Shown here one piece after another: positions 23,401 to 35,077 of a stretch of 64,000 nucleotides of DNA (the first letter of the stretch is position 1; every line of letters starts with the position of its first letter). Under the pieces are notes generated by a model. It ran no database searches and had not been told where the DNA came from. It saw only the letters and a program-made list of their open reading frames with translations. The DNA is from Capitella teleta (lineage: Eukaryota > Annelida > Polychaeta > Capitellidae). The position numbers were made by a program, and so were the translations under genes. The stretch is from NCBI GenBank assembly GCA_000328365.1, contig KB298957.1:141146-205145 (forward strand), written 5' to 3'.

Positions 23401-25899
23401 GCGACTGTTACTGGTCCACGGCCGATGGTCTTACCTGCGCATGTGCAAGTTCCTCAAATATTTCTTTTACAAGAACTTTGCCTTCACGCTGTGCCACTTC
23501 TGGTATGCCTTCTTCTGCGGTTTCTCTGCTCAGGTCAGTCTCCTCATCCTCCTTCGGTTTTAACCTCTTGAGCATCAACGCATTCTAATCCGTTTAATTG
23601 CGTGTGTTGCCCGTTTTGCAGACGTTGTACGATCCGTTTTTTGTAAGTTTTTACAATGTCCTGTATACGTCACTGCCCATCATGGCGGTGGGCGTTTTTG
23701 ATCAGGTAATCAAGACGTTTTCTTTAGTCTTGTAGAGAGTAAGGGTTGTCTTATTTTTCGGTTCTGTCTCTACTCTGATTGTGATCGCAGCCCATTTGTA
23801 TTTAATCTCACAATGTTTCCATTTTGTGAGATTTAACCTCAGGACTGCTCTTGCAGACCCCGAAACGACCAGAAGTCAGGAGAGCAATTTGTAGCTCTCC
23901 TAAAATGCAGTAGGCGAGCAATTTTCTTTGAAATCTCAAAGAAAACCTCCTTTTTATGTCAGAAAAATTCCAGGATTCTTTATTATCCAAACTAGACAAA
24001 AATTGACTGAGAGAAACAAGTAAAAAATGCTATATTTGAAGAAAAAAATATGGAAGGAAATTAAAAAAAGAAGAAAAAAAAGAAGAAGAAGTATGTTGAG
24101 CATTCACTACTTAATACCATTGTGTCTCATGTGAATTAATCACAAAGACATTGTAAAATCATGTGTACTGAAATAACAAAATTAATAGGGCAATGTGCTT
24201 ATTAAAGTATGAAGCAAAAAAAAATAAAAAAATACTGAAACAAATGAGCATCAGATTATGACCAAAAAATTGCAAGTCATTAAAATGCAAAGAGATAATT
24301 TCCATCCACATGATCATCACAATCAATTTCACACATCTCATCTTCACTTTGATCTTCATCTTCAGAATCCACCATCAGGGAAACCAAAAGTGAAATACCA
24401 ACTGAAAAACGGAAGTGTAAACGACTTCCAAATAAGGCAAAGATCAAAGTGCGATCGGGAGTTTTCGTCTAACGTTCGACAAAGATTGGCCGTCGTTGCA
24501 GGCGCACAATTTTGGCGCGAACGATTTACTTATGGCTAGGCGTGCGATTAGTCGCTCGCCTGTTTAAGATTTTGCGCGAGCGATGACGTGCACAAGCGAT
24601 CGCTTGCCTCTCGTTTCGGGGTCTGCTCTTGCACAATCAGTCAATTGAGCACTGCCAAATATTCAATGTTTTCCCCTTCCCCTTCTGTACAGTTTCCGGT
24701 TGAAGGAATCTTTTTGTTCTTCCCGGTGATGTTTTGTTTCGGTTGCCTGGGGATTTTCTTGTACATGTTTCATTTGATTTCCAGACGCTGTATGATGAAG
24801 CCTTCGTTTCTCTCTATAACGTCTGTTATACTTCTTTACCTATTCTGGCACTTGGTATTTTTGACCAGGTGAGTAAGGACCTCTGCTTTAACTCCTCATT
24901 AATTAAAGGATGGCTCATTAAACTCAATTGAATTTAGAAGTAATTCCGCTAATATTTAATATTATGGTACATTCAGAAATAATGAGCCTCTCTGTTTTGT
25001 ATATTGTTGGTGCGAGAGTGTTTTCTTTGGCTTTGCTTCTGGTGTTGCATAATTCTCTGCTGCTTCTTAGTGAGAGTGTTTCTTTCAGGACGTGAATGAG
25101 GAGTACTCATTACGCTACCCTCGCCTCTACACACCCGGCCATCTTGATCTGCTCTTCAATAAAAAGGTCTTTGCTCAGAGCGTAGCAGAGGGAATTATCA
25201 CATCCCTTGTGCTCTTCTTCATTCCGTACGGAGCATTTGCAGACGCGATTCAACCGGACGGAACAGAGAACGCGGGACACAAGGAGTTTGGTGTGGCCGT
25301 CGCCAGCATCCTGATCGTGGCTGTCACGCTGAGGGTGAGTGAGCGATTGATTTAGAAGAGGCATTGAATTGTTTTGGTTGCAGTGTGCCTTGGATATGTC
25401 GTACTGGACCGGCTTCAACCACTTCACGGTGTGGGGCAGCATCCTCTTCTACTTTGGTTTCACCTTCTTCTTCTACGCCAACATGTGGGGCTACGAGTAT
25501 ATGGGGGTCGCACGCAAGGTCATGAGCACAGCCACCTTCTGGTTCACCATGGTGCTCACCGTCACCATCCTGCTGCTGCCTGTGGTCGCGGAGAGGTTCT
25601 ATTACATTGACACGCGACCCACCCTCACCGACAAAGTGCGGCTGAAGCAGAAGATCTCCATGGCGCGCACCAAGTCAGGCGACCGCATCATCCGCAGGGC
25701 GTCCACCATGCGCAGGTCCACTCGCTCGCTTCAGCGTTCAGGTTACGCTTTCGCTCACTCTCAAGGTTTTGGCGAACTCATCACGTCTGGCACCAATATG
25801 TTTGTCCAGCACAACGGTCGCTTAGCCAGCGCTGGCTCAGTGCGCTCTCGGCCGTCTCTGCCCTCAGTTAAAGAGGAAGCGCTGAAGAATGCTGAATGA
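13927..25899 (+). CDS. P4-type ATPase, phospholipid flippase (ATP8B-like), multi-exon with duplicated exons
   Basis: P4-ATPases use ATP to move phospholipids to the cytoplasmic leaflet, usually with a CDC50 partner. Exons: 13927-13979, 14098-14267, 16279-16337, 16554-16667, A (17279-17377 or 17714-17812), 20530-20664, 20719-20789, 20842-20924, 20971-21218, 21302-21766, 21815-21977, 22025-22107, 22157-22378, 22435-22532, 22584-23025, 23075-23258, 23310-23533, B (23622-23705 or 24785-24868), 25089-25334, 25384-25899. All phases agree and give about 1252 residues, usual for ATP8B. Visible motifs are DGET (about 233-236), the P4 signature PISL (409-412), DKTGTLT with the phosphorylated Asp (462), [14 protein letters not shown] (743 on) and GDGANDVSM (886 on). 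Most introns from 20.6 to 23.3 kb are only 47-83 bp. The proline-rich N-terminus (nine Pro, about 47-55) is unusual for the family. The first two exons are less certain: the 14098 acceptor has a poor pyrimidine tract. Confidence 0.93.
14421..14782 (+). CDS. Candidate alternative terminal exon giving a short proline-rich isoform
   Basis: After the exon ending at 14267 (phase 1), an acceptor at 14420 joins in frame to a 120-codon reading that ends in a stop at 14780-14782. The encoded tail is rich in Pro, Ser and Lys ([16 protein letters not shown], then [11 protein letters not shown], then [10 protein letters not shown]), similar in composition to the upstream poly-Pro exon. The short product would be about 194 residues with no ATPase or membrane domain. 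It could instead be a separate small gene sharing the promoter. I do not recognise a family. Confidence 0.4.
14783..16278 (+). other. Intron of the flippase gene, T-rich
   Basis: No other exon is recognised. If the short isoform is real, its 3' UTR starts here; an AATAAA at about 15535 is a possible poly(A) signal. The intron ends with a long T-rich tract and cag at 16278. Confidence 0.5.
17279..17377 (+). CDS. Flippase exon A1 (mutually exclusive candidate)
   Basis: This 99-bp phase-0 exon encodes 33 residues starting [13 protein letters not shown] and ending DDV. It covers the end of TM1, the short loop and TM2. It has AG before and GTAAGT after, and keeps the conserved Trp of SLTW. Confidence 0.9.
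17714..17812 (+). CDS. Flippase exon A2 (mutually exclusive candidate)
   Basis: This is a second 99-bp phase-0 exon encoding 33 residues starting [13 protein letters not shown] and ending DDI, aligned without gaps to A1 with 22 of 33 identical. It has TAG before and GTGAGT after. The conserved Trp is replaced by Pro. Including both exons would duplicate a membrane hairpin, so exclusive choice is expected. Confidence 0.9.
18671..18825. mobile_element. hAT-type MITE, copy 2
   Basis: This 155-bp copy of the same family as 8635-8783 is flanked by a perfect 8-bp direct repeat GCTATAAT (18663-18670 and 18826-18833). It lies in the intron after exon A2. Confidence 0.92.
20338..20411. repeat. TTA/ATT microsatellite
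   Basis: About 70 bases of nearly pure TTA repeat, preceded by TTC/TTA-rich sequence. The long Tyr-rich reading across it is a repeat artefact. Confidence 0.95.
23622..23705 (+). CDS. Flippase exon B1 (mutually exclusive candidate)
   Basis: This 84-bp phase-0 exon encodes 28 residues, starting [13 protein letters not shown] and ending GVFDQ, spanning the TM5-TM6 loop and TM6. It has a T-rich acceptor and a GTAATC donor. Confidence 0.9.
23706..24784 (+). other. Intron between flippase exons B1 and B2
   Basis: This 1.08-kb AT-rich intron is far longer than the 47-83 bp introns just upstream. No further copy of the exon is seen in it. It carries an A/G-rich stretch near 24050-24090. Confidence 0.6.
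24785..24868 (+). CDS. Flippase exon B2 (mutually exclusive candidate)
   Basis: This second 84-bp phase-0 exon encodes 28 residues, starting [13 protein letters not shown] and ending GIFDQ, with 21 of 28 identical to B1 and no gaps. The acceptor is TTTCCAG and the donor GTGAGT. Both B1 and B2 join in frame to the exon at 25089, which starts DVNEEYS. Confidence 0.92.
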
Positions 25900-27433
25900 C
25901 ATGAGGCCGGGGGAAGGTCGCATCCAACCCCCGCTGTGCAGTCATTCGAATCAACTGACATGTGATTTATCTGACGTCTTATCTCTTGTGGACAGTGCCT
26001 TCTTCTCTAATGAGGTTGTAAGCATCTGGCATTAAACCAAGGTCCCAATTGACGCCCTCCAATCTGCCCCGCTATTTTGCTCTTAATTCTCTAGTCAATC
26101 AAATCATTCCAATGATGCTCCCCCCCTCCTGATCATCCATTACATAGCTCCTTCTTCTCAGTTTTTATCTTCCTCTTTCTAAGAATACTTCTTTGCGATG
26201 TGGTCCTTTCCTTCGGACGCAATTAACATTCCACGCTCTCTTCTGCATTGCCTCAGGGTTCCAACGTTTTCTACGCCTCTTTTAAAAAGCGCCTTTCTAG
26301 AGCTTATTTCAATTCAATGTATGAAGAAAAAATTTCTCTTTATTTTCTACTATTATTCTTATTATTAGTCAGTGAATGCTTAATCATGGTCCAAAAAAAA
26401 ATCTTTATTTACTTATTATATTATGCGAAGATTTTTTATTTTATTTTACAGATTTCTGCTCTTTTTTTTTCGAAATAAACTATGTTGGTCATTTCTGTTG
26501 ATATCGTGAGATTTCTTTTTCGTTTTTCTCCTCAGATTTTCTTGAATATTTCATGATCCATGATGTGATTATTTTTATGTCTTCATCTGCTGTACATAAA
26601 GAGTTTCAAAAATACAAATAAAAAATATTACTTTTTAATAAAAAATCAGACACCTCTTGACGTTTGCTTTCTTCTCTTCGCACCCAATCACTAAGAGTCT
26701 GAGACGTGATTTTATGATAAAATTAACTTATGAAGTTTAAACCTGGATTTATTAATCCCCTACCGGCCTGAAATGTAATATATCTTGTTTCATTCTCCCA
26801 TGTGGGAGATCCCCCAGGACAGAATTATAAGTCAAGTATTCTAGTTTAATAGGAAGCAGGAAGGTGTAATTCAACAATAAACAGGAAATACCAACAATCA
26901 ACTTGTGACAAAATTAATTTCAAAACGGCTAAAAAAACATTGAAAGGAAAGGAAATTGATGTTTAAAGGCACACCAACACTAGTGAGTGTTATACGGTGC
27001 CTAAAAAACATTGAAAGGCAATGAGTGTTAATTTAATACTCGACAGGAATGGTCAGCAACATTATACAATTTATATTGTCCAAATATTCCATAATCGTTC
27101 TATAATTCAAGACATGCAGAAAGACACAAATAATTGAAGTTTAATTGGCATAAAAAATATAGAACTCTCTGGGAATGAAATATTCTGTGTACAAAAAAAA
27201 GTATAAAATATGCCCAAGGTTTTGTCTTCACTAAATGAACTTTTTTATGGCCCAAAATGGTGAGATACTGCAGGAAAAAAAAGGAAAGAGTACTGGAAAA
27301 AATGAGTACTGAATAGACAACATTCACAGCACCATACAATGGAACAAAATTTCATTGTAGAGAAATGATTTGGAAAAACAGAAAGATAAATCAACCACAT
27401 GTGACTAGTATCACAATTCCACGCAAGAGTTTC
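25900..27433. other. Flippase 3' UTR and tail-to-tail intergenic space
   Basis: There are no coding exons. Possible poly(A) signals for the flippase are AATAAA at about 26475 and 26617. A short repeat (aaaaaacattgaaagg) occurs at about 26934 and 27004. The next gene ends at 27434 on the other strand. Confidence 0.55.
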
Positions 27434-28391
27434 CTATTTAGTTTGCAGCTGGCGTAGCATTGCTTTAATGGACTCACGAATGCCAGCTGCCAGCTGTTTA
27501 GCTGTGTATGGTTGGTTGAGGGGAGGCACGTGAATAAAGGCACTGCAAGAGCGATCTTGGTTCAGTGACGTGTAGAAGATAAAGTCGCACAGATATCTGA
27601 AAATGAATGTCAACTTTGGAGAGGTGTAGATGGAGAACCAACCTGCCAGGGTCCATGGAGATGACCGCCTGTACTCCACACTCGGCAGCGTTCACCTCCT
27701 CACAAACCTTCCGCATATCAATCGCAGAAGCGATGCAGGAGGCAGAGTTCTGCACACAGCAGCCGTCGGGAGGGCAGTCACCTTTCACATCAAACTTGTT
27801 GTAGCCGTCATTGTGGGCCTGTTGCTCCAAGGTCAACGCCTGGGCAATACTGGATACGCCAACATGAACAACCAGCTTGAGATACCAAGGAAGGGAAGAT
27901 CAGTCTTTCATTTCAATCTATTATTTCATATTATCATCATTTGTACTCAGAATCTTGTCCCAGTAAACATAATTCAATTTCTAAAACTAATAAAATAAAA
28001 TAATAAGAGCAGTTCGTGCAGAAAATCCTAATAAAAAATTGTGAAATCCTAAATTCCTAAATAAGTACGCCGAGGAAACAAAATGAACATGAAACAAACT
28101 CACTTTTGGTTTGTGTTTCTGCCACAGAGCAGGGATGGATTCCCTGACATGGTTGTACAAGACGGGAACCTCCTCCACAATCAAGTTGACATCCTCAGAG
28201 ACGCCTTCTTTGCTCAGTTGCTCGACGGCCACCCAGCTGGCATTGACGCTGTGGCTGCCAAACGGACCAAACCCTGAAAGGAAATATCTCAATTCACAAT
28301 TCAACATTTAAGGATGATCAGCGATCAAGAAGAGAGTTGACTGACCTGTGAGCAGGACGGTGGTTTTGGGTGCTTCAGAGTTGTCTCCCAT
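27434..28391 (-). CDS. PGPEP1: Pyroglutamyl-peptidase I
   Basis: This cytosolic cysteine peptidase (family C15) removes N-terminal pyroglutamate from peptides. Four exons read on the minus strand are 28346-28391, 28104-28273, 27643-27875 and 27434-27596, all phase-consistent. They give 203 residues, close to the 209 of the human enzyme. The start is the ATG of MGDNSEAPKT; the substrate-binding strand GFGPFG follows. The catalytic triad is visible: Glu89 (LTLE), Cys153 (RYLCDF) and His172 (AFIHVPP). The protein appears complete and intact. The downstream neighbour is the flippase, tail to tail. Confidence 0.95.
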
Positions 28392-29132
28392 AACTGAAGA
28401 ACAAAGAAATAAAAGGGAAGTAAATTCATCACTGGCAGAGAGGCTGATTATTTCACGCTCCTGCACAAACAAAATGAGAGTGGAACTGAATACAGTAATT
28501 CTGTCTAACTGATCATTTGAAATAATAGAAAGATCTATTGAAAAAAAAAAATCAAATTAAAATTATATTAATTAAAAGATTAAACTTAATGCCAAAGATA
28601 AAGCCATATTCGCAAAATATACACCCTAATTAATAATTCCAGCACATAATTAATAATTACCTGACATTATTTCCATGGCATAAAAGAACAGAGCATATTC
28701 AGTGGTTCTAATTCTCCCTTCAAATCTGTTTGGTTCACATATTAGCTGCAAGGCGACCCACGCCGAAAGAGGTTGCTATGGTAAAGAATCAATACAGACG
28801 ATTGAACATTGCCGCCTCGAGTCCAAAAATGATGATAACTCAAGATATTATTGATTAATAATATCTTGAGTTATAGGGTTATATCCCAAGACATTTGAAT
28901 AGACTGATTCTCACTCAATTTAACAATAAAAATCGATAAAAGACAAAATAGTTTAGTAATTTTGCCAATTTATGTGCCAATATGACATGGTCGATTGTTC
29001 ATAGGCAAATGACCACATCCTCTGGTGTACTTTGCATTACTTGGGCGCCACAACAGAAACCCTGGAGGCTCATGAGAACAAGAATAGGTCAGCAGGGTTA
29101 AGTAGTTTCATACTCTGATACCGGATTTGATA
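28392..29132. other. Upstream region of the peptidase gene
   Basis: This is the likely 5' flank of PGPEP1, AT-rich, with no obvious core promoter motif. A perfect hairpin lies at 28836-28873. Confidence 0.45.
28836..28873. repeat. Perfect palindrome, 17-bp arms
   Basis: TAACTCAAGATATTATT is followed by a 4-base loop and then its exact reverse complement. No target duplication or flanking element was noticed. Confidence 0.9.
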
Positions 29133-29471
29133 TGATGGGTTTTATGGCTCCACCCAAACCAATCGGATGATACGGGCGCCAGAACAGAATACCCGGGACC
29201 TGGGTTTCCCCCTACTCTTATCGATAAATCCAAAGGGTTCTTTATCCTGCATACCACCATAGACAGTAGTACACAGCGCCCGGCCTTGTTACGCAGTTGG
29301 GCAGCACTATAGAGTCACTGAAGAATTACAATTATTACGAATTACAAAATTTTATAATTCACAATCATAACGCCCGCGACCTGATCGGGTCTCGAACCCG
29401 GGACGTCGACCCCCACGGTCGGCATAGGATTGCAGTCAGCCGGTTAAACCGACTGAGCTATTCGGTGCCCC
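29133..29471 (-). mobile_element. tRNA-derived SINE, full-length copy
   Basis: On the minus strand the element begins with a tRNA-like head containing an A box (TAGCTCAGTCGG) and a B box (GGTTCGAGACC), followed by the family body and tail. Its body contains an extra AT-rich insertion compared with other copies. Confidence 0.88.
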
Positions 29472-29910
29472 TTACCCTGATAATGGATCATGACAATTTA
29501 TTGCATAATAAATATCATTATTATATAACTTGATAGCACAGATAAATCAGGCGAGGTCTGCGGAGACCCCTCGGTCTCGCTGTAGTAGTCAGCTAATAAT
29601 CGGATAATTATATCATAATGATAATGATGAGTTTAAAAAAAATCAAACTTAAAAAACTAAAAGTTTTTTTAAAAACTAAAAGTTTTTTAACGTTCACGTA
29701 TCCATCCCGATTATGCAACAACAGTTTATCATTGGATCGAAAGACTTCTTTAAACTAAATTTAAATTCAATGTCAGTGGGTTATCAGATTGCAGGTCTGT
29801 GGGTAATTCCAGTATTGTATGTTATAAGCCCTAAGTTCATCATCGTTATCATCATCATGGTGATGATCGTCATGATGATCATGAATTCATGATGATCACA
29901 CTCACCTGCT

Positions 29911-30119
29911 CACAGGGACTCTGGGAGTCTTAGTCTTACCAGTGGGCTCTGGATACATGGAATGCCTATGATACGCCGCCCTACGCAGCCTTCTAGACAG
30001 TATATAATAATATTATATATATAGACAGTAAGCATTCACTGCATTGAGTTTTGTCCACATCTGGTCGCTCACTGGTAAGACCCCCTGTGCCACAGGGGGT
30101 CTTACCAGTGAGCCCTGTG
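29911..30119. mobile_element. hAT-type MITE, copy 3, compound
   Basis: A diverged copy of the MITE ends at 30089. It is followed directly by an extra 29-bp piece (30091-30119) made only of two terminal repeat ends (CACAGGGGGTCTTACCAGTG ... CCCTGTG). The copy has small internal insertions. No clean 8-bp target duplication is seen. Confidence 0.8.
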
Positions 30120-31935
30120 TCTATCAGTATCACTCTATGATGGCGATAACAAAATATTAATATTTAAATATACAAATAATCATAAAATTGACAACAAGAT
30201 CAGCAGATTCTATAAATAACAGATTTCCAAGAATCATAGCAATGATTACCTGTGAATGACTGGCGACGATTTGACAGGAATCAGGACGATTTGCAGCACC
30301 TAATCGCCGTCTATCACTGGTTTATCAGCTGACTCAGCCTCGCTCAGGTGATAAGGGATTCCACCGCAAAGGAATTTCATTTATGTCACATCAGCTACAA
30401 CGAATCTGCATCATAACGCATTTCACCGGTTCTGTCATGATTTTTATGTTTGTTTTTCGACCCATTGCCACGTGCTAACTAAATTCATAACGCATTAACA
30501 TGAAACTCTCGCGATGTAATAATTACTAATTAATAAATAAATATTATTATTAATAATGTTATTGAATTATAAAACCGCAAAACCCTAATATACTGTTTCT
30601 ATGCGCCAAGATTAAAACAGATGATAAAAAACAATTTCATTAAGTAAAGTTAGTTTAAATTACTACTGACTCATAAAATAGAGATGATCCATAAATAACG
30701 AGTTAATAACCATGAATAAACGCTTCATTTGCAAAGACGATCTAAGCCTTAGATTCGAAAGCAAAACTCTAAGCTCTGTCAGTTCTGAAGCCACTCCACT
30801 CTGATTGCATTCAACACAGCCACATGTAGCAATGCCATGCAATTGCATGCAAAATTATATAGTTTACTAATATGAGTTCGTTTAATTTTTGTCTGAATGC
30901 TGATCTGATGATCAGCATTGCAGAGTAAATCTAGATAAGCATCAGGTATCTTCTGCTGTCGCAGTATCCAGCGATTGCAGACGCGCGCTATACTGCAATA
31001 CATATCGATAAAATCACAAGCATTTTTTTCTCTCTCATTGAATTGTTTTATTATATTTTATCGCGCAGTTTTTATTACTAGTATTCGGCATGGTATACAA
31101 TTAAAATAATTAAATGCTTCAGAGCAGATCTGGCTCATTGATAGTCATAAGAATTTGAAGATATATCTCTTCACTGCTTTTAAGCAAAGAATTTCTAATA
31201 AACTTTTGAAGAAGTAGTCGGCATATGGTGAGATAATGTAAAAAAAAAAAAAAATAAATAAAAATAAAAAATACTGCTACGATAAATATACAAGTCGCGA
31301 ATATTTAACAAAGAGCATTCATAAAACAATGGTGCAGTGTAGTATCCTATATGCTAAAGAGAGTAGCGCAAAGTGAGATTTGAACGCCATTTTGTTTCTT
31401 GGAAACGGACCCTTCGCTATCTTTTAACATGGGAAAATCATACCCAACTGCAGTAAATTCAGTATAACTTCGCCAATCGTGCATGAAAACCCTTAAAGCC
31501 GACTGTTATCTCTTCCTTATATATTTCTTCATCGGGAAAAAATATTTTTGGGCCCATTCGCGTTTTTTAACTCTCGTAATCATAAAGTGAATCGACGCGA
31601 GAATCGATAAAATCATAACGCCGAATTCAAACTGTTCCTTGAAAATTCCCGAAATCTCTACTTTTTGAGTGACAATAAATCAATAATTTCGAGCGCTTTC
31701 CGGTTTGAAATTAATATTTTTGAATTGATTAAACCCTCATTAACATACTAATTATATTTTTAGAATTCTATAAATTACTTCAACATTGTTAATTACGCTT
31801 TAAACAACCCCACTGTTACGTTGCTTTTGTGTACTCGTCGCCCACGCGATATATGAATTCCAACCATAACGTCACTCTTGGTTCGTTATGATTTCAATGC
31901 GCCGGCCCTCACCTGAAGAAAACAGAACTATATAT
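30120..31935. other. Intergenic, AT-rich, no gene seen
   Basis: No exon with family similarity was found on either strand. The stretch ends at an assembly gap. Confidence 0.5.
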
Positions 31936-31985
31936 NNNNNNNNNNNNNNNNNNNNNNNNNNNNNNNNNNNNNNNNNNNNNNNNNN
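31936..31985. other. Assembly gap (50 N)
   Basis: The sequence is unknown here. Confidence 1.
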
Positions 31986-33446
31986 CATCTAGGTAGAGAG
32001 AGTGTACGCCTTTTGACCCACACATTTCAATACAATTGTACACATCTGTTCCTATAGTTTGGGCTAATTCCTTGATATATCAAATTTGAGCAGTTTTAAA
32101 TCTCGATTTTTTTTTCTTGTGTTCGATTTAATTCGAGTGTGATGTCAACGACGGAGTTATCCTATGGTTAACAATAGGAACCGCCCTTTCCGCAGTTCTG
32201 AAGAAATCTCGAATTGTCGCAAATCTCGTTTTTAGCTTATTGGTTTTGAATTTTATTCCTAGAAGACTCGATCTTTTCCAAATTGGTCTTTTGATATTTG
32301 TATTCATAAAAATCAATGGGATTGATATAAACAGGTTCCGAAATGAAGAGAGGTTTCTCTTTAACCCCGAAGATGGGTTAAAGAGGACCTACGATCGACT
32401 CTGGTAAAATGGAAGTCGCATTAACTGCTTTCGCTATCCTCACAGCTTGTCCGATCATAAATTGGGCTGAACGAGGAATCAATATCATTACGTAATCTCT
32501 TATAGAAATCCGTCTTTTTTCACATCTCAGTGTACGCTTCAATGTCAATTGGCCTCTAATGAAGACCGACAGTTATAGCCTATATTTGTCAGCGGGGTGT
32601 GAAAGATATTGCACTTATTGGTGCACAGTCACCCCCTTGCCACCCCCTTTGCCCAAGCTTGCTGAAGTGGGCAAGTAAAGTGGTTTATGTTTTAGAATGT
32701 TCTCGTGAGTGAGGAATCCACGATTATTACTACGATAATATAATTCAGCAATATCTTTTGTATTTAAGACCAGTAAAAATTAATCAGCACTCACTTAATC
32801 TTTATTGTTTATTGTTTAATTGTTTGAATATATTTTATTTTATGAATAGATCGTCGATGACGAAGTGAGCATGCTGCTATAGGCTGTAGCTATTAGACCT
32901 ACATGTGTAAAAAATCCCAAGAGAACCACCGAAATAAGATAAGAGGATTAATTAAGAGAGTGATTAAATGAGATTTGATGATCGAATAGGCTTACCGTTC
33001 ATACGAAGCGAAATTTCAGCACAATCGCCAATCGCTATAATTATGGGATGCTGCTGCCGTATATTGCTTCGAGCCGAAAACATTGCAGGTGCATATTATT
33101 ATCATGTGGATTATTTGATTGACCTCGCGGTGACCACGTGACAGGGGAATATTATTCTGTAAGCTTTTGGAGGAAGGAATCAATTTTGACTAAATAACTT
33201 TTCAACTTTGAGTCATTATTTTCCCTATCAGAAAATGTAATTTTTTTCTACCCATAGTGTGTACTCCAGCGTCTATAAATGATTCCCAAAAGAGATGATT
33301 ACGCAACACCCAGGTGCCCCTCCCCCTGAATGGTGGTTTCACCGTCGTCTGTTCGTTAGACATTGGCGGGGCAAAGATCCCGAACACTCCCTGAAAGATG
33401 CACGATAGGCACACACAAAGAGGCACACACGTCTATACGATACGTG
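31986..33446. other. Intergenic, no gene seen
   Basis: No recognisable coding exon was found on either strand. Confidence 0.45.
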
Positions 33447-33494
33447 ATGGGGTTTACGGCTCCACCCAAACCAATCGGATGATACGGGCGCCAG
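33447..33494 (-). mobile_element. SINE tail fragment (about 48 bp)
   Basis: Only the 3' tail of the SINE family is present (gggtttacggctccaccc to gggcgccag). It is flanked by near-identical direct repeats of about 15 bases (cacacacgtctata on the left, cacacacgtatata on the right), as expected of a severely 5'-truncated insertion. Confidence 0.75.
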
Positions 33495-34993
33495 CACACA
33501 CACGTATATAGCGAATTATGAGTAAAACATGTAAAGTTTGCATCTGTTTACAAGGTGATATTCCTGTTTGTGGATCTTAAGTTGACATAAATTTGACAAT
33601 GTTGTTTCATTGAATTTTATTTGCAAAAAAAAAAAAAAAAAAAAAAATAAATAAATGGATAAAGAAAGAGAAGAAGAAGAAGAAGAAGAAGAAGAAAAAA
33701 AAAAAAAAAAAAAAAAAAGAACAGAAAAGAGAACAGAAACGAAATGTTTATACGCAAATTTCACAATCTGCATATTAACAAAAAATACCAGTAATATGCA
33801 AAACGAAGTGAAAGCAAGAAACTTACAAATAAATATAAAATTAATTAATTAATAAACTAATCAATAAGTAAATTCATTAATAAATAAAGATATGGTTATA
33901 TGATGGGACGCGAAACACGTGATCAATGACGATAATATTATTTGTTAATGGCTAACACAAGCTTGATATGAATTTAAGTATTGAGCAGTGCATGATGTAT
34001 AATTGTATATAATTATAATACATTGACATTAACATAATATATGCGGGTCAGAACGAGGCGAATGTGTCAGAACGAGGCAGTTCCGACGGAATCCTGAGAA
34101 CAATGTAATACACGTGTTATATATACCGATTGGACGAGGGGCGACCTTTTGTGTGATTTCGAACGAATTTGTGAGATTTCATGCAGCGTTTCATACTATT
34201 GTATAAATGTATCAATTTAATGTCTCTAGAAAATGTATGTAATGTGTAGACTGGCAGCGTAATTATATCCGTGAATAACAAAAGCTCGTCATTCAAACAG
34301 GCCAATAATTATTGCAATGGGAGGTAAACGCAAAACGCAATAACAGTTATTTATATTAACCGTCGCGAACCATTTCATATAGTAGGGCCTATGGGAGATA
34401 TAATTAACAACTTATTATAGGAATCTCCAGCTGACTGATAGACTTCATGAACGCCAAAAGTTACCCAATGGCCATTTAATAGAACAAACTCTTGCATGGT
34501 ATAGACTCACGAATGCCTGGATGCACATTTTGTGATGAATGCCAAACGTGTTTATTTTGCCAGGCATTTCAACCTCCAATTGTGAAATCGAATTGGAGAA
34601 GTACAAAAAGCGGTTAGAAAGGACAGAGTACGTCACTATGTTGCAGAACGGTCATTGCTCATATCCCAATCTCCTCTTCCATTCGCATTGGAGCCAAACA
34701 TATTTCTGACATCTCAACATACTACATGTACTCGCCTCCTGTGATATGGAGTCCAATATCAGCGTTCCCCTGGCAATAGGGATGACAATGATGCCATTAG
34801 GGCGTCTGGATCAGTCTCCCGAAATGTTAACAAAAGAGTGGAGGTCTATTAATACGTCGTCGTCTGATCTGTGGGCCTGTGCTAATATTTAAACCTGTTT
34901 GCGTATGATATTCATTTTCGTTGGCAACCGATGTTTATTCTTTTGGGAATAACTTATCCCGAGGACGCCGTCAGATAGTAGAATTGTAGAACT
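33495..34993. other. Intergenic with simple repeats
   Basis: A long A tract (about 33626-33648), a GAA/AAG run and another A tract (to about 33718) are present. No gene is seen. Confidence 0.5.
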
Positions 34994-35077
34994 ACACACA
35001 GAACACAGGATGCCCATAGATGTCAGGATGCATTTATCCAGAAACTGTTATGTCACATCAAAGGTGGGAACAATTTT
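34994..35077 (-). pseudogene. Decayed duplicate of the ligand-gated channel M3 exon
   Basis: This 84-bp block matches 36014-36097, inside the channel exon, with 6 differences and no gaps (about 93%). On the minus strand it still reads VPTFDVT and ILTSMGILCSV but has a stop (TAA for a Tyr codon). It sits beyond the stop codon of the intact gene. No other exon of the gene is duplicated nearby. Confidence 0.85.

Noticed and set aside
29380-29471. tRNA gene
   Set aside because: The A and B boxes belong to the head of a SINE repeated elsewhere in the window; the tRNA fold is not kept.
33516-33852. Ser/Phe-rich and Lys/Glu-rich readings on both strands
   Set aside because: They translate A tracts and GAA repeats.
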